Part shown: positions 8,112 through 16,594 of the stretch, piece after piece
Layout: the number at the start of each line of letters is the position of its first letter
How positions within the stretch are numbered: position 1 is the stretch's first letter
Assembly (NCBI RefSeq): GCF_028290435.1
Contig: NZ_JAQGJV010000095.1
Span: 62,001-126,000 of the forward strand
Direction: 5' to 3'
DNA from: Devosia sp.
GTDB lineage: Bacteria > Pseudomonadota > Alphaproteobacteria > Rhizobiales > Devosiaceae
DNA: 64,000 nucleotides
The notes under the pieces: generated by a model
The model's input: only the letters and a program-made list of their open reading frames with translations
The model's database searches: none
Told to the model about the DNA's origin: nothing
Made by a program: the position numbers and the translations under genes

Positions 8112-8648
8112 CTAACGTCGCGAGATGCGCAGATCATCCAGCCGCCGGCTGATGCTGTGCACCCAGCCCTCGGCTTCGAAATCACCTGCGCGCGCGAAGG
8201 CTTCCGCAACACCGTCGAGTGTCATCAAGCCGGTGAACAAATCGTCGGAGGCGCTGGTCTGCTCATAGCGGGTCAGCAGGACGATGGACAGATTGGCGCG
8301 GGTTCGCGCCCAAGCCAGCGGCGTCACGGTTTTCTGGCAACGATCGAGCGCCTTGCCCAGCAAGGCTTGGGCTCGCGCCAGATAGTGCAGGCTTCTGGGG
8401 CCGGGCTGTTCGGTCTGGGCAATCAGGCAGAGGACGGCGCCCAGGCTGGCCTGGACTTCGGAGCCGTAGGCATGATCCGCATCGAAGTCAGGATCGGCCA
8501 GAACAGACTGGTACTCCAAGGCCGCCAGCACGAACTGGTCACGGCCATTGTTGACGAGCCCCTCGGTAACAACCTCCTCGGCGTGGCGTAGGCGCAGCCG
8601 AAGATTAGCCGGCGGCCGCATATCGGCAGCATCCTGGTCCAAATACAT
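8112..8648 (-). CDS. Hypothetical helical protein, TPR-like
   Basis: 178 residues, mostly helical, with alanine/leucine-rich repeats reminiscent of tetratricopeptide helices (ALEYQSVL, SLHYLARAQALLGKAL, RANLSIVLLTRYEQ). No signal peptide or membrane segment. ATG at 8648 has a GGGGAG ribosome site. It converges on proC with a 22-base gap. Family not recognised. Confidence 0.7.
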   Translation of the reverse strand: MYLDQDAADMRPPANLRLRLRHAEEVVTEGLVNNGRDQFVLAALEYQSVLADPDFDADHAYGSEVQASLGAVLCLIAQTEQPGPRSLHYLARAQALLGKALDRCQKTVTPLAWARTRANLSIVLLTRYEQTSASDDLFTGLMTLDGVAEAFARAGDFEAEGWVHSISRRLDDLRISRR

Positions 8649-8851
8649 CCAGAACTCCCCCGTGAAAACGTCCCTCCGAACGTTTCGTAGGCAATATTAG
8701 GCATAGGTATGATTGCCACTCAAGCAGGAGAATTTTAGCGGCTGGCCAACTTTTTCGTGGCTCAAGGCAGACCAGTCCCGCGGGGCCGCTTCAGATAATC
8801 GTGGGAATAATCGGTCTCACGCAAGCCGATTATTGATGTTCTTGATTTGGG

Positions 8852-9370
8852 CTAAAGGCCTTCGGTGAGGTTCAGGCGATCAAGCACCGCGCGGTCGCCG
8901 GGTTCGACCATCCCAACCATGAAGCGCCGCACAATCCGGCCGGAATCGGGGGGGAGACTGGCGATGGCGGCGTCGATCCGGCTGGCCTGGGTTTCCGACA
9001 ATACGGCGAAGAACTGCTTGCCCTTTTCGGTAGCGTGCAGCAGGCGTTGGCGCCGGTCATTGTGGCCGGTCTTTTGCTCGATATAGCCGTTGTCGATCAG
9101 TTGGCGCAGGACCCGGGCCAGGCTCTGCTTGGTGATCTTGAGGATATCGAGCAGGTCGGCGACGGGCATGCCGGGCCGCAGGTTGACGAAATACAGCACC
9201 CGGTGGTGCGCGCGTCCAAACCCCTGTCGCTCCAGCAAAGCATCGGCATCGCCGACGAAATCGCGATAGGCAAAAAAGAACAATCCCATGACGTCGAGGG
9301 GCATGGCGGCAGTCAGCGATGCGTCAATATTTATGTCAGCCTTGTTGACATTGTTTTGGTTCGCTGCCAT
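8852..9370 (-). CDS. MarR family transcriptional regulator
   Basis: 172 residues with a MarR winged helix: VADLLDILKITKQSLARVLRQLIDNGYI near residues 80-107, followed by the wing (TGHNDRRQRLLHATEKG). ATG at 9370 has an AGGA site; a longer frame lacks a ribosome site. It is divergent from ilvE with a 140-base shared upstream region, so it may regulate ilvE, itself or both. Confidence 0.88.
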   Translation of the reverse strand: MAANQNNVNKADINIDASLTAAMPLDVMGLFFFAYRDFVGDADALLERQGFGRAHHRVLYFVNLRPGMPVADLLDILKITKQSLARVLRQLIDNGYIEQKTGHNDRRQRLLHATEKGKQFFAVLSETQASRIDAAIASLPPDSGRIVRRFMVGMVEPGDRAVLDRLNLTEGL

Positions 9371-9510
9371 TGTCTTCCTATCGGGAACGCCAATGTTTCT
9401 TATCCCAAAGCCGTTGAGGTTTGCCAAGGGCTTGGGGCTGATGCATGATCGGCGCAATCGGGCTTACGCTCAAGGCGAAGCCAATTCTTAATTATTTGAA
9501 AGAGGATCTC

Positions 9511-10401
9511 ATGGCGGGCGTGCCCATGGACCAGCGCGAAGGCTGGATCTGGTTTGATGGTAAATTTGTGCCGTGGAAAGATGCGAAGATCCACGTGCTG
9601 ACGCACGGTCTGCATTATGCCAGCAGCGTCTTTGAAGGTGAACGCGCGTATGGCGGCGAGATTTTCAAGCTGCGCGAGCATACCGAGCGGTTGATCCAAT
9701 CGGGCAAAACGCTGGATTTCACCATTCCGTATTCGGCCGATCAGATCGATCAGGCCTGCCGCGACGTGTTGGCCAAGAATGGCCTCGTCGACGGCTATAT
9801 CCGTCCCGTCGCCTGGCGCGGTTCGGAAGAACTGAGCGTGCCGGCGCGCAATAACACCGTGCACCTGGCGATCGCCGCCTGGGTGTGGCCCAGCTATTTT
9901 ACCATCGAAGAGCGCCTTAAGGGTATTCGGCTGGAATGGAGCAAGTGGAAACGCCCGTCGCCGGAAACTATTCCGTCGTCGGCCAAGGCTGCAGGTCTCT
10001 ATATGATCTGCACGCTCTCCAAGGACGCAGCGATGGCCAATGGCTATGCGGATGCGCTGATGCTGGACTATCGCGGCTATGTGGCCGAGGCGACTGGCGC
10101 CAATGTGTTCTTCATCAAGGGCAAGGACATCGTTACGCCGACCCCGGATTGCTTCCTCAATGGCATCACGCGCCAGACGCTGATCGATCTGGCGCGCCGC
10201 AATGGCTATACGGTCACCGAGCGGCACATGAAGCCCGAAGAGCTGAGCAATTTCGATGAATGCTTCCTGACCGGCACGGCCGCGGAAGTGACGCCGGTTT
10301 CAGAAATCGGCGAGTTCCGGTTCAAGCCGGCGGAAGCCTGCCGCACACTGATCGACGCCTATACGGCAGAGGTTCAGCCCAAGCGGGTCGCCGCGGAATA
10401 A
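9511..10401 (+). CDS. ilvE: Branched-chain amino acid aminotransferase
   Basis: A PLP class IV transaminase for the last step of leucine, isoleucine and valine synthesis, and the first of their degradation. 296 residues. THGLHYASSVFEGERAY (near residue 31) and the catalytic-lysine region SSAKAAGLY (near 156) are typical, as is EATGANVFF. The ATG at 9511 follows AGAGGA; an upstream in-frame ATG at 9445 has no ribosome site. A strong terminator follows. Confidence 0.95.
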   Translation: MAGVPMDQREGWIWFDGKFVPWKDAKIHVLTHGLHYASSVFEGERAYGGEIFKLREHTERLIQSGKTLDFTIPYSADQIDQACRDVLAKNGLVDGYIRPVAWRGSEELSVPARNNTVHLAIAAWVWPSYFTIEERLKGIRLEWSKWKRPSPETIPSSAKAAGLYMICTLSKDAAMANGYADALMLDYRGYVAEATGANVFFIKGKDIVTPTPDCFLNGITRQTLIDLARRNGYTVTERHMKPEELSNFDECFLTGTAAEVTPVSEIGEFRFKPAEACRTLIDAYTAEVQPKRVAAE

Positions 10402-10422
10402 GCCTGCAGCAATCGATATTTG

Positions 10423-10450
10423 AGCCCCGCCCATGTGGCGGGGTTTTTCG
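10423..10450 (+). terminator. Rho-independent terminator of ilvE
   Basis: CCCCGCC-ATGT-GGCGGGG stem followed by TTTTTCGTTTT, 20-odd bases after the ilvE stop. Confidence 0.85.
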
Positions 10451-10459
10451 TTTTGGGGG

Positions 10460-11395
10460 TCAGGCTTTGATCGGGGCGGGTTGGGCGCCGGAGAGGGTCT
10501 CGCGCACCAACCCGACCGTATAGCCGCGCGTGTTGTGGGCGCGGGCGACGTAGGCAGGATTTTGCATCAGCGCGCGGTGCAGCGCCGGTAGATTGTAGAA
10601 CGGCACGCTCGGATAGAGATGGTGCTCGAGGTGGTAGTTGACGTTATGCGGGGCGAAGAAGGCGCGCTCCCAGTAGAATGGCATGACGCTGCGGGTGCTG
10701 CCCAGTTCGTGGCTGTAATCCATGCTGCCGAAATGCTCGGCGACGCTGCGGATGTGCATGAGCAGGAAGAAGGTCGTGAGATACGGCACAGCCCAATAGA
10801 GGAGGAAGCCCATCCAGGTGCCGGTGAGGGTGAAGATCACTGCCCAGGCGATGTAGAAGCCGAGGCGCGCCAGACGGTAGGATAATGGCTGCTGCTCCAG
10901 CGCGCCGAGGCGGCGGGCAATGCTGAACACGTCGATGATGGAGCCGACGACAAAGAGGTAGCTCAGCATAGTGAGCACGCCATGCTGCCAGCTTTGCGGG
11001 AAGGTAAACTTCCGGTTGCCCAGCTTGATGACCCAATCGGGGTCCTTGTCGGTGTTGGTATAGCGGTGATGGGCCAGATGATTGCGACGATAGGCGCCGA
11101 TGGTGGTCAGGATCGGCCAGCTCAGAAGCAGGTCGCAAACCCAGTCGCTGAGGTCCTTGCGCTTGTCGATGAAGCGGTAGTGAGCGAATTCGTGTAGCAG
11201 CACGCCGAAGCCATGCATACGGCCGCCGATGACGGCGACGGCGAGTAGGTAGACTGGGATATTGCCGGCCCACTGGCTGATGACGATAGCGGCGATGATC
11301 ACGGCCCAATCGAAGGCGATGGCCACGGCCGTGCGCCAGGGCGTCAGCGTCGACAGCCGCTTGACCGTGGGGGAATCGATATAGCTTTCCGACAT
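10460..11395 (-). CDS. Membrane fatty acid desaturase family protein
   Basis: 311 residues with four or more membrane helices and the three histidine boxes of membrane di-iron desaturases: HEFAHYRF near residue 68, HLAHHRYTN near 105 and HLEHHLYP near 257. Likely introduces a double bond into a membrane acyl chain; a carotenoid or sphingolipid-type substrate cannot be excluded. It converges on ilvE and is divergent from nothing nearby. Confidence 0.88.
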   Translation of the reverse strand: MSESYIDSPTVKRLSTLTPWRTAVAIAFDWAVIIAAIVISQWAGNIPVYLLAVAVIGGRMHGFGVLLHEFAHYRFIDKRKDLSDWVCDLLLSWPILTTIGAYRRNHLAHHRYTNTDKDPDWVIKLGNRKFTFPQSWQHGVLTMLSYLFVVGSIIDVFSIARRLGALEQQPLSYRLARLGFYIAWAVIFTLTGTWMGFLLYWAVPYLTTFFLLMHIRSVAEHFGSMDYSHELGSTRSVMPFYWERAFFAPHNVNYHLEHHLYPSVPFYNLPALHRALMQNPAYVARAHNTRGYTVGLVRETLSGAQPAPIKA

Positions 11396-11452
11396 GCTGC
11401 CCTCCGCATGAGGCGGTCACACTATCATTTGAGGTCGGGACGCACCACTGCG

Positions 11453-11902
11453 TCAGGCCTCCCAGCGGGCCTTTGCACTGTCATCGGCGGATTTGGCTTC
11501 GACCCAGTGTTCGCCGGTGGCGGTGGTCTCTTTCTTCCAGAATGGCGCGTCGGTCTTGAGGTAGTCCATGACCATTTGGGCGCCATCGAAGGCAGCCTGG
11601 CGGTGGGCCGAGAGGGCCATAACCTGCACGATGGGTTCGCCCGGCAGCATGCGGCCATAGCGATGAATGACGGTGATATCGGCGAGCGAAAAGCGTGTCA
11701 CTGCCTCGGTGGCAATGGCGGTGAGCTGGCGGATGGCCAGTTCCGGGTAGCATTCCAGCGTCAGGGCGATGATCGGATCATCGGGGAGCGAGCGGACGAG
11801 GCCGGTAAAGGTCACGGCGGCGCCGGCGGCCTTGCCGCGGTCGAGGAAAGCGTTGCTTTCGGCACCGGGATCGAACGGGGTTTCGGAGACGCGGATATCC
11901 AT
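11453..11902 (-). CDS. moaE: Molybdopterin synthase catalytic subunit MoaE
   Basis: 149 residues. Converts precursor Z (cPMP) to molybdopterin using sulfur carried on MoaD. Conserved FTGLVR near residue 35, HRYGRM near 80, and the lysine-containing KTDAPFWKKE near 115 with the catalytic lysines. It is one base downstream of moaD in the pgsA-moaD-moaE operon. Confidence 0.95.
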   Translation of the reverse strand: MDIRVSETPFDPGAESNAFLDRGKAAGAAVTFTGLVRSLPDDPIIALTLECYPELAIRQLTAIATEAVTRFSLADITVIHRYGRMLPGEPIVQVMALSAHRQAAFDGAQMVMDYLKTDAPFWKKETTATGEHWVEAKSADDSAKARWEA

Positions 11903-11903
11903 G

Positions 11904-12155
11904 TCAGCCTCCGGTCATGGGGGGTAGCAGGGCGATGATTTTTGCGTCCGCCAGCGGGGTGCCGTGGGGCACGATCCGGGCATCGAGTGCCGTCTTGAAG
12001 ATGGCCGGCCGCTCGAATGCCAGGGCACCGGCTTCGTCGCGGGCGGCGAGAAAGGCGATAACGTCGCCGGTGGTGACCACTTCGGGCGGGAAGGCGATGT
12101 CTTCCTCGCTCAGGTTCAGCCGCTCGCGCAGCCAGGCGAAGTAGAGCACCTTCAC
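11904..12155 (-). CDS. moaD: Molybdopterin synthase sulfur carrier subunit MoaD
   Basis: 83 residues, a ubiquitin-like sulfur carrier ending in the diagnostic Gly-Gly (LLPPMTGG) that is thiocarboxylated. The start is the GTG at 12155 overlapping the pgsA stop (GTGA), giving VKVLYFAWLRERL; longer readings from upstream codons lie inside pgsA. Partner of the adjacent MoaE. Confidence 0.93.
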   Translation of the reverse strand: MKVLYFAWLRERLNLSEEDIAFPPEVVTTGDVIAFLAARDEAGALAFERPAIFKTALDARIVPHGTPLADAKIIALLPPMTGG

Positions 12156-12718
12156 TTGGCATCGCCCGACAGGTGCGGCCAGGAGGCGAGCAGATACTGG
12201 GCGCCGGTCCATACGGTCAGGATGCCTGCCAGCCAGAGCACGATGTCGCTGACGAGGCCAAGGCCGGGCACGATGCGCTCGAGCAAAACGATGGCCAGAG
12301 CGAGGAGCTGGACGGTGGTTTTCCACTTGGCCAATTGGGTGACCTTGAGCACGACCTTGGTGTTGCCGAGGAATTCGCGCAGGCCCGAGATGAAGAATTC
12401 GCGGAACAGGATGGCGAGGACCGGGATCATGTCGAGCGCGGAGAGGCTGCCGTCCCAGGCCAGTGCCGCGATCAGCAGACCGACCAGAAGTTTGTCGGCG
12501 ATGGGATCGAGCATGCGGCCGAGCGGGGAGGTCTGGTTCCATTTGCGCGCCAGATAGCCGTCGAGCCAGTCGCTGGCGGCGGCGAGAATGTAGAGGATCA
12601 GGGCAATCAGGCGGAGGTTGGTGTCGCCGGTCATCACCAGAGCGATGATGGGCACGATCGCCAGGATGCGGGCGATGGTGATGAGGTTTGGAATCTGCGT
12701 CAGCGGAGATTGGGCCAT
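12152..12718 (-). CDS. pgsA: CDP-diacylglycerol-glycerol-3-phosphate 3-phosphatidyltransferase
   Basis: 188 residues with about four or five membrane helices. Commits CDP-diacylglycerol to phosphatidylglycerol. The CDP-alcohol phosphotransferase signature is complete: DWLDGYLARKW, then GRMLDPIADK (D-G-A-R-G-D-D pattern, residues 55-80). ATG at 12718 gives MAQSPLTQIPNLIT, typical; an earlier in-frame ATG encodes a low-complexity tail overlapping an intergenic repeat. Coupled to moaD by GTGA overlap. Confidence 0.95.
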   Translation of the reverse strand: MAQSPLTQIPNLITIARILAIVPIIALVMTGDTNLRLIALILYILAAASDWLDGYLARKWNQTSPLGRMLDPIADKLLVGLLIAALAWDGSLSALDMIPVLAILFREFFISGLREFLGNTKVVLKVTQLAKWKTTVQLLALAIVLLERIVPGLGLVSDIVLWLAGILTVWTGAQYLLASWPHLSGDAK

Positions 12719-12790
12719 GGGCGGAGACAACAGGAATGGGGGGAGGGGGTCAAGGGGAATGGAAACGCGATCTCGCCCGTTCACTGAGCG

Positions 12791-12898
12791 GCACCTCCCC
12801 CTTGACGGGGGAGGATGGGTGGGGGTGTTCGGAGCCACGATGCGAGATTGGGGCTAAGCATCCCCCACCCTTGATCCCTCCCCGCAAGGGGGAGGGTG
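12791..12898. repeat. Pair of GC-rich hairpin repeats in opposite orientation
   Basis: CACCTCCCCCTTG-N-GGGGGAGG-N-GTGGGGGTG (12791-12827) and its inverse (12861-12898) face each other in the gap between pgsA and the DAHP synthase gene. Related units flank the DUF559 gene at 30.2-30.8 kb. Confidence 0.7.
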
Positions 12899-12916
12899 TC
12901 GACTGCTTGTTTTTGT

Positions 12917-13990
12917 TCAGGCCACCGCCTGGTTCGTCGCAGCGCGGCGGGCTGTCACCGCATCGGCCAAATCCTGCAGCACCGTCACGGTGGTATCCCA
13001 ATCGATGCAGCCGTCGGTGATGGATTGGCCGTAGACCAGGTCCTGGCCGGGGACGAGGTTCTGCCGGCCAGCGACGAGGTTGGATTCGAGCATGACGCCG
13101 ATAATGCGGCGGTCGCCGGCGGCGAGCTGGGCGCCGATGTCGGCAAGGACCAGGGGTTGATTTTCCGGCTTCTTGGAGGAGTTGGCGTGGCTGGCGTCGA
13201 TCATCAGCACGGGCACCTGGCCGGATTTGATGGCTTCGGCGCAGGCATCGTTGACGCTGGCGGCGTCGTAATTGGGCGTTTTGCCGCCGCGCAGGATGAT
13301 GTGGCAGTCGTCATTGCCGGTGGTGGAGGCGATGGCGGAGCGGCCATTCTTGGTCACGGCCATGAAATGATGGGGCTGGCCGGCGGAGGCGACAGCGTCC
13401 AACGCGATGCGGACATTGCCATCGGTGCCGTTCTTGAAACCGACCGGGCAGGAGAGGCCCGAGGACAGTTCGCGATGGATCTGGCTTTCTGTCGTGCGCG
13501 CCCCAATGGCGGCCCAGCTCACGAGATCGGCGATGTATTGCGGGGTGGTCATATCGAGGAATTCGCAGGCGGCGGGCAGGCCGAGATTGTTGACCTCGAG
13601 CAGCAGGCTGCGGGCGATGTGCAGACCCTGATCGATGTGGAAGCTGCCATCGAGATTGGGATCGTTGATCAGGCCCTTCCAGCCGACGGTCGTGCGCGGT
13701 TTCTCGAAATAGACGCGCATGATGATTTCGAGGCGGTCGCCGAGCTGTTCGCGTAGGGCAGCAAGGCGCTTGGCGTAGTCTATGGCGGCGGCAGGATCGT
13801 GGATCGAGCAGGGGCCGACGATGACGGCGAGGCGATCATCCTGGCCATGCAGGATGGAGTGGAAGGCGTGGCGGGCGCTCAGCACCGTGCGGGTGGCCGT
13901 ATCGGTGCGCGGATGCTGGCGCATCACCTCGATAGGGGTGGTGAGCTCGGTAATTTCAAGAATGCGCAGGTCGTCGGTGGTTTTCAGCAC
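12917..13990 (-). CDS. aroG: 3-deoxy-7-phosphoheptulonate synthase, class I (AroF/G/H type)
   Basis: First step of the shikimate pathway: phosphoenolpyruvate plus erythrose 4-phosphate to DAHP. 357 residues. VGPCSIHDP near residue 58, EKPRTTVGWKGLINDP near 105 and the metal-site region near the C-terminus are typical of the feedback-regulated class I enzymes. The annotated start is at 13990 with GAGGAG upstream. The first codon reads GTG on the minus strand (GTGCTGAAAACC). A leader peptide rich in Phe, Trp and Tyr and a terminator hairpin precede it, indicating transcription attenuation by aromatic amino acids. Which end product inhibits the enzyme cannot be told from sequence. Confidence 0.95.
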   Translation of the reverse strand: MLKTTDDLRILEITELTTPIEVMRQHPRTDTATRTVLSARHAFHSILHGQDDRLAVIVGPCSIHDPAAAIDYAKRLAALREQLGDRLEIIMRVYFEKPRTTVGWKGLINDPNLDGSFHIDQGLHIARSLLLEVNNLGLPAACEFLDMTTPQYIADLVSWAAIGARTTESQIHRELSSGLSCPVGFKNGTDGNVRIALDAVASAGQPHHFMAVTKNGRSAIASTTGNDDCHIILRGGKTPNYDAASVNDACAEAIKSGQVPVLMIDASHANSSKKPENQPLVLADIGAQLAAGDRRIIGVMLESNLVAGRQNLVPGQDLVYGQSITDGCIDWDTTVTVLQDLADAVTARRAATNQAVA

Positions 13991-14027
13991 GGTAGTCTCC
14001 TCGGGGATCGGGACCAGCCGGCGGCAT

Positions 14028-14056
14028 AAAAAAAGCCGCCAGGGTGAGCTGGCGGC
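14028..14056 (-). terminator. Attenuator terminator of the DAHP synthase leader
   Basis: On the minus strand GCCGCCAG (14056-14049), loop CTCACC, CTGGCGGC (14042-14035) and seven U (14034-14028), 38 bases before the aroG start. The 5' arm can instead pair with CTGGCGG inside the leader reading frame (14114-14108), and that segment can pair with CCGCCA near the leader start (about 14152-14147). This gives the standard 1:2, 2:3, 3:4 attenuator alternatives. Confidence 0.8.
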
Positions 14057-14084
14057 GGCTTTTTGGGTTGTTGTCGAACTTGGA

Positions 14085-14165
14085 TTAGATCAAGCGCGTC
14101 CCTGCCTCCGCCAGCCTCGGATAGCTAAAATACCAAAACGAGAATGTGGCGGCGGAACGGATCAT
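14085..14165 (-). CDS. Aromatic leader peptide of DAHP synthase (attenuator)
   Basis: A 26-residue reading frame, MIRSAATFSFWYFSYP then RLAEAGTRLI. Six of eight consecutive residues (FSFWYFSY) are Phe, Trp or Tyr, as expected for a leader whose translation senses aromatic aminoacyl-tRNAs. No Shine-Dalgarno sequence precedes the ATG. The predicted transcription start falls on the A of that ATG, so the mRNA is probably leaderless, as known for the rhizobial trpL leader. The frame ends 29 bases before the terminator stem. Confidence 0.75.
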   Translation of the reverse strand: MIRSAATFSFWYFSYPRLAEAGTRLI

Positions 14166-14171
14166 GCGGAG

Positions 14172-14200
14172 GGTATAGCGCGAGGCGGGGACGGAGTCGA
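14172..14200 (-). promoter_or_regulatory. Candidate sigma-70 promoter of the DAHP synthase leader
   Basis: Minus strand TCGACT (14200-14195), 17 bases, TATACC (14177-14172); each matches four of six consensus positions. The seventh base after the -10 is the A of the leader ATG at 14165. Confidence 0.5.
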
Positions 14201-14298
14201 GTGGGGAGCGCTACGACGTTGGCGGATATAGAACACCTTCCCAGCCTCTCTTTGATGAGTGAGGTGGGAAGGGGTTCGGCCAGGGTGATGTCAGTGGG

Positions 14299-14661
14299 CT
14301 AGCGATCTCGGCTTGGCATGCCGAAATTGTGGAACTGCTGGATGGCGATTTCGCCTTCCCATTGGGGCCAATGCTGGCGGTGCAGGCCAGCGAAGCGCTG
14401 GGCCCAGGCCACGATTTCGGCTTCGGAGGGCAACTCATAGATGGCATAGCCGCCCACCAGTTCCTTGGTTTCGGCAAAGGGGCCGTCGGTGAGCATCTGC
14501 TTGCCGCGAACCTTGACGGTGGCGGTGTCCGACATGCCGCCGGTCTCAACCATACGGGCGCCGGCTTCCATGCCGAGCTGCACCATGGCCTGCATGAGAG
14601 CGGGAGGCGGCGAGCCAGCCTCGGCGGGATTGGTGGTGGTGACGAAGGTGATGAACTTCAT
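14299..14661 (-). CDS. YCII-related / DGPF domain protein 4
   Basis: 120 residues of the YCII/DGPF family; DGPFAETKELVGGY near residue 63 is the sequence that names the DGPF group. ATG at 14661. It is 13 kb from the other three DGPF genes but carries the same kind of ECF promoter, so it belongs to the same regulon. It sits between uvrC and the DAHP synthase gene. A small imperfect inverted repeat (14236-14272) lies downstream. Confidence 0.88.
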   Translation of the reverse strand: MKFITFVTTTNPAEAGSPPPALMQAMVQLGMEAGARMVETGGMSDTATVKVRGKQMLTDGPFAETKELVGGYAIYELPSEAEIVAWAQRFAGLHRQHWPQWEGEIAIQQFHNFGMPSRDR

Positions 14662-14687
14662 GGGTCCTCTCCGGTATGTTCATCATC

Positions 14688-14715
14688 GCGACGAGCGAGC
14701 GCGATCGGTTTCGAC
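14688..14715 (-). promoter_or_regulatory. ECF-type promoter for DGPF gene 4
   Basis: Minus strand TGTCGAAA (core 14715-14709), 15 bases, then CGTC (14693-14690). Spacing equals the three promoters at the window start; the -10 is CGTC rather than CGAC. It begins one base beyond the uvrC stop codon. Confidence 0.65.
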
Positions 14716-14716
14716 A

Positions 14717-16594
14717 TCAGCCCTTGTTGAAGTGATCGTAGATCAATTGCGCCATGGCGTCGGAGATGCCGGGGACGGCGGCGAGGTCCTGCAGCGATGC
14801 TCGCCCCGTGGCTTTGGCGGAGCCGAAATGGTTGAGCAAGGCGCGCTTGCGGGTGGGGCCGATGCCTTCGATTTCATCGAGCGGATTGGCAACGGCGTCC
14901 TTCTTGCGCTTGGCGCGGTGGGTGCCGATGGCGAAGCGGTGGGCTTCGTCGCGTAGGCGCTGGACGTAATAGAGCACCGGGTCGCGATGGGGCAGCATGA
15001 AGGCTTCGCGGCCTTCCATGAAGAATTTTTCGCGGCCGGCGTCGCGCTCCTCACCCTTGGCTATGCCGATGAAGGTGACTTCCTTTTGCAGGTTCATTTC
15101 GGCGATGACGCCGCGCACGGCACTCATTTGGCCGGCGCCGCCGTCGATGAAGACGACATCTGGCCATTCGGGCATGCCACCGCCTTCGTCTTCGGCGGCC
15201 TCTTCGTCGTTTTCATTGGCGAGCCGGGTGAAGCGGCGGGTCAGCACTTCGCGCATCATGCCAAAATCGTCGCCGGCGGAAATATCGGATTTGATGTTGA
15301 AGGTGCGGTAGTGCTTTTTGGAAAAACCTTCTTCGCCCGCGACCACCATGGCGCCGACGGCATTGGTGCCCGAAATGTGCGAGTTATCGTAAATTTCGAT
15401 GCGGCGGGGCGGTTCATCCAGCCCGAAGCATTCGGCAACGCCTTCGAGCAGGGTACGGTTAGTGGCACCTTCGGCCAATTGGCGACCGAGGGCTTCGCGG
15501 GCGTTGTTGAGGGCGTGATTGACCAGGTCGCGCTTTTCGCCGCGTTTGGGGACTTCCACATAGACGCGGCGGTCGGCGCGCGAGGTCAGGGCCTCTTCCA
15601 TGAGGTCGTGTTCGGACAATTCGTGGCTGATCAGCACCAAGCGCGGTGGCGTGCGGCTTTCGTAGAACTGGCCGATAAAGGCTTCGAGCACTTCGGCGTC
15701 GCTGAGCGAGGAGTCGGCGCGCGGGCGATAGGCGTAGTTGCCCCAGTTCTGGAAGGCGCGGAAGAAGAACACCTGAACGCAGAACTGGCCGCCTTCGTGG
15801 TGGATGGCGAAGACGTCGGCCTCTTCCACCGACTTAGCGGTGGCGTCGCCCTGGGACTGGATCAGGGCGAGGGCACCGAGGCGATCGCGCAACAGGGCGG
15901 CGCGCTCGAAGTCGAGCTGTTCGGCGGCCTCGTTCATGTCCTTCTGCATGTGGTCGCGCACGCCTTGCGATCGGCCGCTGAGGAATTCCCGGGCTTCGTT
16001 CACCAGTTCGGCGTAGCCCTCGGTGGAGATCTCACCGGTGCAGGGGGCCGAGCAGCGCTTGATCTGGTGCTGCAGGCAGGGGCGGGTGCGAGCGGAAAAG
16101 AAGCTATCCGAGCAATTGCGCAGCAGGAAGGCCTTTTGCAGGCTGGCAATGGTGCGGTTGACGGCGGTGACTGACGCAAAGGGGCCGAAATAGTGGCCGG
16201 GGCGACGCCGGGTGCCGCGGTGCTTGAGCAGTTCGGGAGCGGGGTGATCGGTGGCGATCAGGATGTAGGGGAAGCTCTTGTCGTCGCGCAGCAGCACGTT
16301 GAAGCGCGGCTTGAGGCGCTTGATCAGATTGGCTTCGAGCAGCAGCGCTTCGGACTCGGTTTCCGTGCGCACAAATTCCATGGTCACCGTGGCGGCGATC
16401 ATGCGTTGCAGGCGGAGTTCGAGCGCTTCGGGGCGCGTGTAATTGGTGACGCGCGCCTTGAGGTTCCGCGCCTTGCCCACATACATGACCTCGCCGGTGG
16501 CATCGATCATCCGATAGACGCCGGGCGAGGTGGGCAGGGTGCGAACGAGGGCTTTGATGACCTCGTGGCCGCTGGGCGGTGGTGTGTCGGTCAT
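14717..16594 (-). CDS. uvrC: Excinuclease ABC subunit UvrC
   Basis: 625 residues. Makes both incisions in nucleotide excision repair with UvrA and UvrB. Domains in order: GIY-YIG nuclease (SPGVYRM...[14 protein letters not shown], residues 22-50), cysteine-rich linker ([13 protein letters not shown] near 180), UVR UvrB-binding motif ([15 protein letters not shown] near 225), RNase H-like 3' nuclease ([20 protein letters not shown]) and helix-hairpin-helix ([17 protein letters not shown] near 575). ATG at 16594 overlaps the SDR stop as ATGA; a much longer upstream frame lies inside the SDR gene and is rejected. Confidence 0.97.
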   Translation of the reverse strand: MTDTPPPSGHEVIKALVRTLPTSPGVYRMIDATGEVMYVGKARNLKARVTNYTRPEALELRLQRMIAATVTMEFVRTETESEALLLEANLIKRLKPRFNVLLRDDKSFPYILIATDHPAPELLKHRGTRRRPGHYFGPFASVTAVNRTIASLQKAFLLRNCSDSFFSARTRPCLQHQIKRCSAPCTGEISTEGYAELVNEAREFLSGRSQGVRDHMQKDMNEAAEQLDFERAALLRDRLGALALIQSQGDATAKSVEEADVFAIHHEGGQFCVQVFFFRAFQNWGNYAYRPRADSSLSDAEVLEAFIGQFYESRTPPRLVLISHELSEHDLMEEALTSRADRRVYVEVPKRGEKRDLVNHALNNAREALGRQLAEGATNRTLLEGVAECFGLDEPPRRIEIYDNSHISGTNAVGAMVVAGEEGFSKKHYRTFNIKSDISAGDDFGMMREVLTRRFTRLANENDEEAAEDEGGGMPEWPDVVFIDGGAGQMSAVRGVIAEMNLQKEVTFIGIAKGEERDAGREKFFMEGREAFMLPHRDPVLYYVQRLRDEAHRFAIGTHRAKRKKDAVANPLDEIEGIGPTRKRALLNHFGSAKATGRASLQDLAAVPGISDAMAQLIYDHFNKG

